Shown here: one piece after another, positions 17,169 to 25,055 of the stretch | How positions within the stretch are numbered: position 1 is the first letter of the stretch | Layout: the number at the start of each line of letters is the position of its first letter | Source of the DNA: Micromonospora endolithica | Lineage (GTDB): Bacteria > Actinomycetota > Actinomycetes > Mycobacteriales > Micromonosporaceae | Assembly: GCF_003626595.1 (NCBI RefSeq) | Contig: NZ_RBAK01000009.1 | Coordinates: forward strand, 62,001-126,000 | Direction: 5' to 3' | Length of the DNA stretch: 64,000 nt | Translations under genes and position numbers: made by a program | The notes under the pieces: generated by a model | Told to the model about the DNA's origin: nothing | Seen by the model: only the letters and a program-made list of their open reading frames with translations | Databases searched by the model: none

Positions 17169-17402
17169 ATGCCCGCCCGACGCAGAGCCAGCACGTCCCG
17201 TACACCCGACCCGACGCCGTCGGTCGACGACCTGACCCCGGTGAACCTCGACGACGTCGCGGTCGCACCGGTGGTACCGCCGTTGCCGGGCGGACGGCCC
17301 ACGCCGCCGAAGGCCGGTCCGCCGGTCTCCGGCGGGCGGCGCGTCACCGGCCGCGGTCAGCAGGCCGGACAGAACCGCCGGTACGCGTTCCGTCGCAGCT
17401 GA
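17169..17402 (+). CDS. Small basic Pro-rich protein, unknown function
   Basis: 77-aa protein starting MPARRRASTSRTPDPTPS and ending QNRRYAFRRS, with Pro/Val-rich linker sequence between; no hydrophobic segment and no Cys. It has a very strong ribosome-binding site (GAGGAGGAGG, 7-8 nt before ATG 17169). I do not recognise the family, but basic disordered ends suggest nucleic-acid or ribosome contact (speculation). A 13-bp terminator stem follows. A long leader with a possible uORF lies upstream. Confidence 0.62.
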   Translation: MPARRRASTSRTPDPTPSVDDLTPVNLDDVAVAPVVPPLPGGRPTPPKAGPPVSGGRRVTGRGQQAGQNRRYAFRRS

Positions 17403-17411
17403 CCGGCACGC

Positions 17412-17442
17412 CGGGGGCGGTGTCGACCGGACACCGCCCCCG
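17412..17442. terminator. Bidirectional terminator hairpin
   Basis: CGGGGGCGGTGTC (17412-17424) pairs perfectly with GACACCGCCCCCG (17430-17442) around a 5-nt loop, between the convergent 77-aa gene and ykoC. Confidence 0.82.
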
Positions 17443-17462
17443 GGGGCCGTGCGGCGGGTTCG

Positions 17463-18266
17463 TCAGCTGATCAGCGGGCGGAAGGTGCCGAGCAGGACGC
17501 TGGTGGCGACGGCCGCGGACGCCAGCGCGGTCGCGCCGGCGATCAGGAGCGCGTCGGCGACGCCGAAGTGCTGGCGACGCGCCACGGTGCGGGGGGTGCC
17601 GGCGTCGAAGCCGCGGGCGTCCATCGCCACCGCCAGCCGGGTGCCCCGGCGGATCGCGCCGACCAGCAGCGCGAATCCGGTGGAGGCGAAGAGTCGCAAC
17701 CGGGCCACCGGGTCGCGGCCGGCGTCCACGCCGCGCGCCCGGCGGGCCAGGGTGATCATCTGCCACTCCTGGCCGAGCAGCGGCACCAGCCGGAACGCGG
17801 CCAGCGCGCCGATGGCGAAACGGGCCGGTGCCTTCGCGTTCTGCACCAGCGCGTCGGCCAGGTCGGTCGGGTCGGTGGTGGCGAAGACGATCACCCCCGG
17901 AAGCGCGACCGCGAACACCCGGAGCACCAGCCCGAGCGCGGTGACCAGCACCCCCGAGGTGACCACGACCGGCCCGGCCTCGAACAGCATCCGCCCCGAG
18001 CGGTCGGCGGCGAACAGCACCAGGGTGACCAGGATGCCGGCGCCCGCGAGCAGCAGCGGCCAGGCCCGCCGGGCCAGCACCCGGGGATGCACGCCGAAGA
18101 GCGGCAGCACCGCGAGTTCCACGGCGATGGCGATCGCCGGGGCCACCGGGTCCAGGGTGACGATGAGGATGACCGAGAAGACCAGCGCCGCCGCCAGCTT
18201 CGCCACCGGGTTCCGCCGGGCCAGCGGCGCGTCCGGCCGGGCCACCGGCTCGACCAGCCCGATCAC
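17463..18266 (-). CDS. ykoC: ECF transporter T component (YkoC/EcfT/CbiQ family)
   Basis: Membrane scaffold of an energy-coupling-factor transporter. The 267-aa protein has about six hydrophobic segments and the two cytoplasmic EcfT signatures ARRARG (about 175) and AMDARGF (about 214) that contact the ATPases. Its start overlaps the ykoD stop by 4 bp. With the duplicated ATPase YkoD and substrate-binding YkoE it forms a thiamine-precursor (probably hydroxymethylpyrimidine) importer; the substrate is inferred from the upstream TPP riboswitch and family history. Confidence 0.88.
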   Translation of the reverse strand: MIGLVEPVARPDAPLARRNPVAKLAAALVFSVILIVTLDPVAPAIAIAVELAVLPLFGVHPRVLARRAWPLLLAGAGILVTLVLFAADRSGRMLFEAGPVVVTSGVLVTALGLVLRVFAVALPGVIVFATTDPTDLADALVQNAKAPARFAIGALAAFRLVPLLGQEWQMITLARRARGVDAGRDPVARLRLFASTGFALLVGAIRRGTRLAVAMDARGFDAGTPRTVARRQHFGVADALLIAGATALASAAVATSVLLGTFRPLIS

Positions 18267-19696
18267 GACGGCACCTGGGCCGTCGGCCGGTCCAGCAGGA
18301 CCCGCCGGTCGGCGAGCGCGTCCACGAACTCCGTGTCGTGGGTGACGGTGACCAGACCGTGCCCGGCGTCACGCAACTCGGCGAGCAGATCGACCAGCTC
18401 CCGCCACGTCCGCCGGTCCTGGCCGAAGGTCGGCTCGTCACAGATCAGCAGGCGGGGCGCGGTGGCCAGGGCCGTGGCCACACTCAGCCGCCGCGCCTCA
18501 CCACCGGAGAGGGTGTACGGGTTGGCGCGCGCCAGCCTGGTCAACCGCAGCCGCTCCAGCAGCCCGTCGACGGTGGCGCGTACCTCCGGCTCGGTGCGCC
18601 CGGTGCGGCGCGGGCCCAACGCCAGCTCGTCGAAGACGGTGCCGGTGACGAACTGGTGCTCCGGGTCCTGGAAGACCGACCCGATCCGGCGGGTCAGCGC
18701 GGGCGCCCGCCAGCGGTGCGGGGCAGTGCGGGCATCGGCCCCGGCCAGCTCGGTCGACGCGGCGACCCGGCCGGTACCCGGCTTGAGCAGCCCGCCGAGC
18801 AGCAGCGCCAGGGTGGACTTGCCGGCGCCGTTCGGGCCGAGCACGGCCAGCGCCTCGCCGGCGCGTACGGTCAGGTCGACGGCGGCCAGCCGGGGCGGCA
18901 GGCCGAGCCGGTCGGCGGTGAGCAACACGTCGCCGGCGGGCGCGGTGCCCCGGCGGGGCGGCACCGGCCGGCCGGGCACCCAGACCCCCTCGGCGGCCAG
19001 CGCGTCACCGTGCGCGCCGAAGACCGCCTCCGGGGTGCCGTCGGCCCGGACGCCGCCCCCCGGTGCCAGCACGACCACCCGGTCGACCAGCGGCAACGCC
19101 TCGGCGACCCGGTGCTCCACCAGGATCAGCGTGGTGTCGGCGTCCACCGACCGGGCCACCGCCTCGCGGACCAGTGCGGCGCCGGCCGGGTCGAGGTTGG
19201 CGGTGGGCTCGTCGAGCAGCAGCAGTTCGGGGCGCAGCGCGAGCGCGCCGGCCAGGGCCAGACGCTGCTGCTCGCCGCCGGAGAGGGCGGCGGTGGGGCG
19301 GTCGCGATGGTAGGGGAAGCCGACCCGGCGCAGCGCCTCGTCCACCCGGGGCCAGATCTCGGTGGCCGGTACGCCCCGGTTCTCCAGCCCGAACGCCACG
19401 TCGTCGCCGCAGCGCGACATGACCAGCTGGGTCTCCGGGTCCTGGAAGACGATGCCCACGCGCTCGCGGTCCTTGCGCGGGTCCAGCCCGTCGATCTCGA
19501 CGGTGCCCTCCTGCTCGCCGGAGTCCTCGGCCAGCAGGCCGGCGAGCGCGGCCAGCAGGGTGCTCTTGCCCGCGCCCGAGGGCCCGAGCAGCAGCACCCG
19601 CTCACCCCGCTCGATCCGCAGGTCCAGCCCGCGTACGGCCCAGGCGAGCCGCCCGGCGTGCCGCCACCCGAACCCCCGCAGCTCCACCGCCCCCAC
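18263..19696 (-). CDS. ykoD: Fused ECF transporter ATPase (two ABC domains, YkoD type)
   Basis: 477-aa duplicated ABC ATPase energising the YkoE/YkoC importer. N-half: Walker A GPSGAGKST, Q-loop FQDPETQ, signature LSGGEQQRL, Walker B LLLLDEPT. C-half: GPNGAGKST, FQDPEHQ, signature LSGGEARRL, Walker B LLICDEPT. I place the start at GTG 19696, which follows GGAGGGGG. A TTG at 19765 is in frame but falls inside a 22-bp inverted repeat and would add a Gly-rich tail. It overlaps ykoC by 4 bp. Confidence 0.88.
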   Translation of the reverse strand: MGAVELRGFGWRHAGRLAWAVRGLDLRIERGERVLLLGPSGAGKSTLLAALAGLLAEDSGEQEGTVEIDGLDPRKDRERVGIVFQDPETQLVMSRCGDDVAFGLENRGVPATEIWPRVDEALRRVGFPYHRDRPTAALSGGEQQRLALAGALALRPELLLLDEPTANLDPAGAALVREAVARSVDADTTLILVEHRVAEALPLVDRVVVLAPGGGVRADGTPEAVFGAHGDALAAEGVWVPGRPVPPRRGTAPAGDVLLTADRLGLPPRLAAVDLTVRAGEALAVLGPNGAGKSTLALLLGGLLKPGTGRVAASTELAGADARTAPHRWRAPALTRRIGSVFQDPEHQFVTGTVFDELALGPRRTGRTEPEVRATVDGLLERLRLTRLARANPYTLSGGEARRLSVATALATAPRLLICDEPTFGQDRRTWRELVDLLAELRDAGHGLVTVTHDTEFVDALADRRVLLDRPTAQVPS

Positions 19697-19756
19697 CACA
19701 CCCACCCCCTCCGCCCCACCCACCCGTCCCCCCCACCACCCACCCCGCCCCCAGCC

Positions 19757-19816
19757 GTTGATCAAGAAGTTTGCGTCAGAAAAACGCCGTTCCTTGACGC
19801 AAACTTCTTGATCAAC
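19757..19816. repeat. 22-bp perfect inverted repeat, A/T-rich (TTGATCAAGAAGTTTGCG family)
   Basis: Left arm 19757-19778 and right arm 19795-19816 are exact reverse complements with a 16-nt loop. The arms contain GATCAAGAAGTTTGCGTCA, strikingly less GC-rich than the surroundings. It lies between ykoE and ykoD inside the operon, where it could fold in the mRNA. From memory, very similar palindromes recur in Micromonospora genomes; I cannot verify that here. Confidence 0.92.
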
Positions 19817-19832
19817 ACGGGGGGGTGGGCGG

Positions 19833-20426
19833 TTAGACCGGGATTCGTTCGCGGCCGGCGGGGAAGCGGTCCAGGACTCCGGTGCGGGCCAGCGCCCGGG
19901 TCAGGTACCAGGCGCCGGCCCCCGCGATGACCGTGGCGCTGAGCACGGTGATCACGAAGATCGGCACCCGGGCGCTCCACAGGTCCAGGGCCGCGTAGTA
20001 GCGGCCCTGGTCGAAGATCGCCGCGGCCAGGCCGGCGAGGGCGCCGGAGAGCAGGGCCACCGGCAGGCGGAACGAGCGGTACCGGAAGGCGGCGAAGGCC
20101 AACTCCGCGCCGACGCCCTGGAACGCGCCCTGGAGGATCGCCACCGTGCCCCACTGGCTGCCCAGCAGCACCGAGATGAACGCGGCCAGGAACTCGCAGT
20201 AGAAGGCCGCGCCCGGCTTGCGGATGACGAGCCCCCCGAGCACGCCGGGGAGCAGCCAGATGCCGTAGAGGACAGCCTGCGCCGGCGGGAAGAAGGCGAA
20301 CGCGCCCTCGGTGGCGGTCCAGAGCAGGCCCCAGGCCCAGAAGATGACGCCGAAGGCGACGGCGAGGACGGAGGCCACGACGATGTCGATCGTGCGCCAC
20401 CGGTTGGTGCCGGTGTGGTCGTTCAT
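19833..20426 (-). CDS. ykoE: ECF transporter S component, YkoE family
   Basis: Substrate-binding membrane subunit (197 aa, about five to six hydrophobic segments) of the YkoEDC importer. Sequence such as FGVIFWAWGLLW, GAFQGVGAELAFA and AIFDQGRYY matches the YkoE family. ATG 20426 has GGGAGC upstream. A TPP riboswitch lies about 90 nt upstream on the same strand, so the operon is predicted to be shut off when thiamine pyrophosphate is plentiful. It is followed by a 22-bp inverted repeat and then ykoD. Confidence 0.9.
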   Translation of the reverse strand: MNDHTGTNRWRTIDIVVASVLAVAFGVIFWAWGLLWTATEGAFAFFPPAQAVLYGIWLLPGVLGGLVIRKPGAAFYCEFLAAFISVLLGSQWGTVAILQGAFQGVGAELAFAAFRYRSFRLPVALLSGALAGLAAAIFDQGRYYAALDLWSARVPIFVITVLSATVIAGAGAWYLTRALARTGVLDRFPAGRERIPV

Positions 20427-20513
20427 GATTGCTCCCAGTCCAGACGGTGAACCAGGAGAAGACGCACGCCGCGCCCGGAACTGCCCGGACGGCGACGATG
20501 CTGGAGGTCGACC

Positions 20514-20600
<87 letters not shown>

Positions 20601-20627
20601 ATGTGAAGTTGTCTCGTCGACGCTAAC

Positions 20628-20667
20628 ACCTGCGAAGATCATCGGGCAAAGTGATCTTTCCGCAGGT
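20628..20667. repeat. Imperfect inverted repeat (ACCTGCG..AAGATCA)
   Basis: ACCTGCGAAGATCA (20628-20641) pairs with TGATCTTTCCGCAGGT (20652-20667) except for a 2-nt bulge; the loop is 10 nt. It lies in the divergent spacer between the TPP riboswitch and the permease gene. It may be an operator for either gene or another dispersed palindrome. The rest of this 380-bp spacer holds only the riboswitch and its leader. Confidence 0.75.
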
Positions 20668-20806
20668 CATCCGGCTCCGATGACCCCCCGGTCCGGTGGC
20701 GCGCCGCGCGCCGCCACGCCCGGGTCGCCGCGATCCATCGACGGACTCGACTTCCGGCCGGTAGTCTCAGCCCGCCGGCCCCGCCACCCGGCAGAAGGAT
20801 GCACCC

Positions 20807-21892
20807 GTGACACCGGACACCGACCGTTCCATCCGGCCCGACGACGCGACGGAGCGGGAACCGACGACCGGGGTGCCCGCGCCGGACGTGTCGGCGGGGG
20901 TCACCGAGCCACCGGACGCCGCCGGGCCCCGACGCCGGCTCGGCGATCGGGTCGGCTCGGTCGAGGTGCTCGCGGCGCTGCTCGTCCTGCTGATCATCTT
21001 CCGGGACCCGCTGGCCGGCCAGCTCTCGTCGCCGCGCCTGCAGACGTGGACCACCGTGTTCGTCTCGGTCATGGTGCAGGCGGTGCCGTTCCTGGTCTTC
21101 GGGGTGCTGCTCTCCGCGGCGATCGCCGTCTTCGTACCCCGGTCGTTCTGGGCCCGGGCGCTGCCCCGGCACCCGGCCCTCGCGGTGCCGGTGGCCAGCG
21201 CGGCCGGCGTGGTCCTGCCCGGCTGCGAGTGCGGCGCGGTCCCGATCGCCGGCTCGCTGATCCGGCGCGGGGTCACCCCGGCCGCCGCGCTGGCCTTCCT
21301 GCTCGCCGCCCCGGCGATCAATCCGATCGTGCTCGCCGCGACCGCGGTCGCCTTTCCGAACAACCCGGAGATGGTCCTCGCCCGGGGCGTGGCCAGCCTG
21401 ATCGTCGCCATGGTCATGGGCTGGTTGTGGCTCCGGCTGGGGCGCGCCGACTGGATCCGGCTGCCCCGCCGCCCCGAGTTGGACAGCGGGTCGCGCGGGC
21501 TGGCGTTCTGGGCGGCGGTCCGGCACGACGTCACCCACGCCGGTGGCTTCCTGGTGCTCGGCGCGATGGCCGCGGCCACCATCAACGTGCTGGTGCCGGA
21601 GCGGTGGTTGCAGACCCTCGCCGACAACCCGGTGCTGTCGGTGCTGGCCCTGGCGGTGCTCGCCGTGCTGCTGTCCATCTGCTCGGAGGCGGACGCCTTC
21701 GTCGCCGCCTCGCTGTCGCAGTTCTCGCTCACGTCCCGGCTCGTCTTCCTGGTGGTGGGGCCGATGGTCGACCTGAAACTCGTCTCGATGCAGACCGGCG
21801 TCTTCGGCCGGCGGTTCGCGTCCCGGTTCGCGCCGGCCACCTTCGTGGTGGCCGTCGTGGTCGCCGTCGGCGTCGGGGCGGTGCTGCTGTGA
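20807..21892 (+). CDS. Permease (DUF318/ArsP-like family)
   Basis: 361-aa polytopic membrane protein with about eight hydrophobic segments and the family's double-Cys motif PGCECGAVPIAGSL (about 139-152), plus SICSEADAFVAASL near residue 290. DUF318 permeases include ArsP (organoarsenical export) and YcgR-type proteins of bacilli that pair with YcgQ-type partners. The N-terminal 45 residues are acidic and Pro-rich. GTG 20807 follows AGAAGGA. Its stop overlaps the start of the partner gene (GTGA), so the two products probably form one transporter; the substrate is unknown. Confidence 0.8.
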   Translation: MTPDTDRSIRPDDATEREPTTGVPAPDVSAGVTEPPDAAGPRRRLGDRVGSVEVLAALLVLLIIFRDPLAGQLSSPRLQTWTTVFVSVMVQAVPFLVFGVLLSAAIAVFVPRSFWARALPRHPALAVPVASAAGVVLPGCECGAVPIAGSLIRRGVTPAAALAFLLAAPAINPIVLAATAVAFPNNPEMVLARGVASLIVAMVMGWLWLRLGRADWIRLPRRPELDSGSRGLAFWAAVRHDVTHAGGFLVLGAMAAATINVLVPERWLQTLADNPVLSVLALAVLAVLLSICSEADAFVAASLSQFSLTSRLVFLVVGPMVDLKLVSMQTGVFGRRFASRFAPATFVVAVVVAVGVGAVLL

Positions 21893-22665
21893 ACCGGCAG
21901 GCGCAGGCGGTGATCCTGCTGCTGCTCGGCGGTGCGGTGATCCGCGCCAGCCTCACCGACCTCTACCTCAACTACGTCAAGGAGGGGCTGCGTCCCTTCC
22001 TGGTCGCCGCCGGGATCCTCCTGGTGGTCGCCGCGATCATGACCCTCTGGTACGAGCTGCGCCCGGCCCGGCCCATCCCGGCCCCGGCCGGCGCGACCGG
22101 ACCCGACGGCTCCCACGGCCCCGGCGACCCCGACGGGCACGGGCACGACGACGGTCACGGGCACCACGAGCCGCGCGTCGGGTGGCTGCTGATCCTGCCC
22201 GTGCTCGGCCTGCTGCTGGTCGCCCCGCCGGCCCTCGGGTCGTACGCGGCCGGGCAGGCCGGCACCGCCCTGTCCAGCCAGCAGCAACCGTCGGACTACC
22301 CGCCGCTGCCCGCCGGTGACCCGGTCCAGGTGAGCGTGCTGGACTACGCCTCCCGGGCGCTGTTCGACAAGGGCACCTCCATCGGCGACCGCCGGGTGCG
22401 GCTCACCGGCTTCATCACCGCCGGCCCGGACGGCCGGCCGATCCTCGCCCGGATGGTGCTCTCCTGCTGCGCCGCCGACGGCCGCCCGGTGAAGCTGGGC
22501 ATGACCGGCAACGCGCCCACCGGCCTCGCGGACGACACCTGGGTGGAGGTGACCGGGCGCTACAGCGACCAGGTCACCCGGGACCCGGTCAACGACGCGG
22601 AGATCCCCTACCTGGACGTCGAGTCCTGGACGCAGGTGCCGGCGCCCAAGCGGCAGTACGAATGA
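21889..22665 (+). CDS. TIGR03943/YcgQ-like (DUF1980) putative permease subunit, His-rich
   Basis: 258-aa partner of the preceding permease. It has two N-terminal hydrophobic segments, a His/Asp-rich loop (HGHDDGHGHH, about 83-92) before a third membrane segment, and a C-terminal soluble domain with SCCAADGRPVK and VTGRYSD. This family is consistently found next to DUF318 permeases. The His-rich loop suggests metal binding (inference), but no Zur palindrome is visible upstream of the pair. GTG 21889 overlaps the permease stop. Confidence 0.78.
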   Translation: MNRQAQAVILLLLGGAVIRASLTDLYLNYVKEGLRPFLVAAGILLVVAAIMTLWYELRPARPIPAPAGATGPDGSHGPGDPDGHGHDDGHGHHEPRVGWLLILPVLGLLLVAPPALGSYAAGQAGTALSSQQQPSDYPPLPAGDPVQVSVLDYASRALFDKGTSIGDRRVRLTGFITAGPDGRPILARMVLSCCAADGRPVKLGMTGNAPTGLADDTWVEVTGRYSDQVTRDPVNDAEIPYLDVESWTQVPAPKRQYE

Positions 22666-22682
22666 CGGTCACCCGGCCTGGG

Positions 22683-22688
22683 TAGGCT
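22683..22688 (+). promoter_or_regulatory. Putative -10 box (TAGGCT) of a leaderless mRNA
   Basis: TANNNT hexamer ending 7 nt before ATG 22696; no Shine-Dalgarno is present. Confidence 0.6.
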
Positions 22689-22695
22689 GCCGATC

Positions 22696-23526
22696 ATGCG
22701 GATCGAGGCACGAGGGCTGACCTTCGACGTACGCGCCGGTGGGCCGGAGGACGGCGAGCCCGTGCTCCTGCTGCACGGGTTCCCCCAGCACGGCGGCGAG
22801 TGGGACCGCGTGGCGCCCGCCCTGCACGCCGCCGGCCTGCGCACGTACGCCCTCGACCAGCGGGGCTACTCGCCCGGCGCCCGGCCCGAGGCGGTCGAGG
22901 CGTACGCGATGCCGGAACTGGTCGCCGACGCGGTGGCCGTGCTGGACGCCCTCGGCGTGCCGGCGGCGCACGTGGTCGGCCACGACTGGGGCGCCGTCGT
23001 CGCGTGGGACCTCGCCGCCCGGCACCCGGAGCGGGTCCGCACGCTGACCGCGGTGTCCGTGCCGCACCCGGCCGCTTTCGGGTACGCGCTGGCCAACGAC
23101 CCGCAGCAGAAGGCGCGCTCGGCGTACATCGTGCTCTTCCGCCAGCCAGGCAAGGCGGAGAAGGCGCTGCTGGCGTTGCACGCCACCGGACTGCGGCGAA
23201 TGCTGCACGGGGTCGGCGACGACCGGCGGGTGGCCACCTACGCCGACCCGATGCGGGAACCGGGCGCGTTGACGGCGGCGCTGAACTGGTACCGGGCGAT
23301 GTCCCGCACCGCGATGGCGGGCACGCCGAAGGTGTCGGTGCCGACCACGTTCGTGTGGAGCGACCGGGACATCGCGGTCGGGCGCACCGCCGCCGAGGCC
23401 TGCGCCGGCCAGGTGACCGGTGACTACCGGTTCGTCGCGCTGCCCGGGGTCAGCCACTGGATCCCGGACCAGGCTCCCGCGCCGCTGGCCGAGGCGATCC
23501 TGGCCCGCGTACGTGAGGTGGCCTGA
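22696..23526 (+). CDS. Alpha/beta hydrolase, epoxide hydrolase type
   Basis: 276-aa alpha/beta-hydrolase. LLLHGFPQHGGEW supplies the HGxP oxyanion motif, GHDWGA carries the Asp nucleophile typical of epoxide hydrolases and haloalkane dehalogenases, and GVSHW holds the catalytic His. Cap residues AYIVLFRQPG and LNWYRA match the two Tyr positions that activate epoxides, favouring epoxide hydrolase over dehalogenase. The start lies 7 nt after TAGGCT, so the mRNA is probably leaderless. The SIS gene follows within 25 bp. Confidence 0.86.
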   Translation: MRIEARGLTFDVRAGGPEDGEPVLLLHGFPQHGGEWDRVAPALHAAGLRTYALDQRGYSPGARPEAVEAYAMPELVADAVAVLDALGVPAAHVVGHDWGAVVAWDLAARHPERVRTLTAVSVPHPAAFGYALANDPQQKARSAYIVLFRQPGKAEKALLALHATGLRRMLHGVGDDRRVATYADPMREPGALTAALNWYRAMSRTAMAGTPKVSVPTTFVWSDRDIAVGRTAAEACAGQVTGDYRFVALPGVSHWIPDQAPAPLAEAILARVREVA

Positions 23527-23547
23527 CCCCGGATGGACGGAGACGAC

Positions 23548-24297
23548 GTGACGCCGAGCGGTGACGACTACCTGGCGACGGTGACCGCGACGATGCGCCG
23601 GGTGGCGGAGAGCCAGCGCGAGGCGGTGGGGCGGGCCGCCGACCTGATCGCCGCGGCGATCCGCGCCGACGGTGTGGTGCACGCCTTCGGCACCGGCCAC
23701 TCCGAGGCCCTCGCCATGGAGATCGCCGGCCGGGCCGGCGGGCTGGTGCCGACCAACCGGATCGCCCTGCGGGATCTGGTGCTGCGCGGCGGTGAGTCGC
23801 CCGACCTGCTCGGGCCGCTGCTGGAACGCGATCCGTCGGTGGCGCACCGCCTCTACGCGCTGGCCCCGGTCCGCCCGCAGGACGTCTTCGTGCTCGCCTC
23901 CAACTCCGGGGTCAACGGGGCGATGGTGGAGTTCGCCGCGCTGGTCCGGGAGAGGGGGCACGGCCTGGTCGCGATCACCTCGGCCGAGCACTCCGGCCGG
24001 ATGACGTCCCGCCACCCGTCCGGGCGGCGGCTCGCCGACTTCGCCGACGTGGTCCTGGACAACGGCGCCCCGTACGGCGACGCGACCCTGCCGTTGCCCG
24101 GCGGCGGCGCGGTCGGCGCGGTCTCCTCGATCACCGCCGCGTTGCTGGCGCAGCAGATCACCGTCGAGGTGGTGGCCCGGCTGCTGGCGGCGGGGGAGCG
24201 GCCCCCGGTCTACCTGTCGGCCAACATCGCCGGCGGCGACGCGCACAACGACGCCCTGGAGGCCCGGTACGCCGGTCGTATCCGCCGCGGTTCCTGA
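23548..24297 (+). CDS. SIS domain (sugar isomerase-like) protein
   Basis: 249-aa single-SIS-domain protein. HAFGTGHSEALAMEIAGRAGG and VLASNSGVNGAMVEFA are the phosphosugar-binding loops; GAVGAVSSITAALLAQQ forms the C-terminal helix. It resembles the bacterial UPF0309 group of sugar-phosphate-binding proteins; the substrate is unknown. I prefer GTG 23548 because GGAGA lies about 8 nt upstream; ATG 23533 is the alternative (five more residues). It follows the epoxide hydrolase closely and probably shares its transcript. Confidence 0.8.
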   Translation: MTPSGDDYLATVTATMRRVAESQREAVGRAADLIAAAIRADGVVHAFGTGHSEALAMEIAGRAGGLVPTNRIALRDLVLRGGESPDLLGPLLERDPSVAHRLYALAPVRPQDVFVLASNSGVNGAMVEFAALVRERGHGLVAITSAEHSGRMTSRHPSGRRLADFADVVLDNGAPYGDATLPLPGGGAVGAVSSITAALLAQQITVEVVARLLAAGERPPVYLSANIAGGDAHNDALEARYAGRIRRGS

Positions 24298-24429
24298 CCG
24301 GTGGTCAGCCGGCGTCGGAGGGGTGAACGGCCGGCGTCCGAACCGGTTTCACGATCAACGCTATCGGGCATCAGCGATGCTGCCGTCGGGCCCACCCGGC
24401 GGCAGTAACGTCTGACCGGAGGTTGTGCG

Positions 24430-24933
24430 TTGTCCAAGGAAACCGAGAAGCAGCGCTGGCAGCGCAACTTCGCCGATCTGCTGCAGGAGTTGCGGGTCGC
24501 CCAGACGGGGGTGCAGATCCTCTTCGCCTTCCTGCTCACCCTGCCGTTCAGCAACGGCTTCACCCGTACGACGGGTTTCCAGAAGGACGTGTACATCGTG
24601 GCGCTGCTCGCCGCGGCGGCCGCCACCGCGATGATCATCTCGCCGGTGGCGTTCCACCGGGCGCTGTTCCGGCAGGGGCGCAAACCGGAGATGGTCCGGT
24701 TCGCGCACCGGATGGCCAGCGGTGGGCTCTTCTTCATGCTGATCGCGATGGTGTCCGCGGTCCTGCTGATCACCGACTTCGTGCTGGACCGGCCGATCGC
24801 CTTCCTGCTCAGCGCCCTGACCGGCCTGTGGTTCCTCACCTTCTGGGTGATCCTGCCGTTCGCCCGGCGCAACTGGGGTGAGGACGACGTCGACGACGAG
24901 GACGACGACCCGAGTGCCGGCAGCGGAGACTGA
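24430..24933 (+). CDS. DUF6328-type small membrane protein
   Basis: 167-aa protein with four hydrophobic segments (about 28-42, 57-75, 97-116, 121-141) between a charged N-terminus (SKETEKQRWQRNFADLLQELRVAQ) and an acidic tail (DDVDDEDDD). This matches a conserved actinobacterial membrane family of unknown role. TTG 24430 has GGAGG about 8 nt upstream. A terminator hairpin follows 37 bp after the stop, so it is monocistronic. Confidence 0.75.
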   Translation: MSKETEKQRWQRNFADLLQELRVAQTGVQILFAFLLTLPFSNGFTRTTGFQKDVYIVALLAAAAATAMIISPVAFHRALFRQGRKPEMVRFAHRMASGGLFFMLIAMVSAVLLITDFVLDRPIAFLLSALTGLWFLTFWVILPFARRNWGEDDVDDEDDDPSAGSGD

Positions 24934-24969
24934 CCGGGCGACGAAAACGACGCGACTCGATCTTTACCG

Positions 24970-25006
24970 AACGCTACCCCTGGGTAACACCCGGGGGTAG
25001 CGTTTT
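24970..25006 (+). terminator. Rho-independent terminator
   Basis: AACGCTACCCC (24970-24980) pairs with GGGGTAGCGTT (24994-25004), followed by TTCT; the stem can extend by GGG/CCC in the loop. One of the few T-tailed terminators in the window. Confidence 0.85.
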
Positions 25007-25055
25007 CTGTGTCGCGTACGTCGATGCAGTCGGACCGAGGTTCGAGGGGGCAGCC

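Noticed and set aside
19697..19765. TTG 19765 as the ykoD start
   Set aside because: The codon lies in a 22-bp inverted repeat and would add a Gly/Trp-rich, non-homologous tail; GTG 19696 has a Shine-Dalgarno and gives a normal N-terminus.
24300..24429. A tRNA or other RNA gene in the spacer before the DUF6328-type gene
   Set aside because: No cloverleaf arms or T-loop sequence can be drawn; only short direct repeats (GCCGGCGTC) are present.
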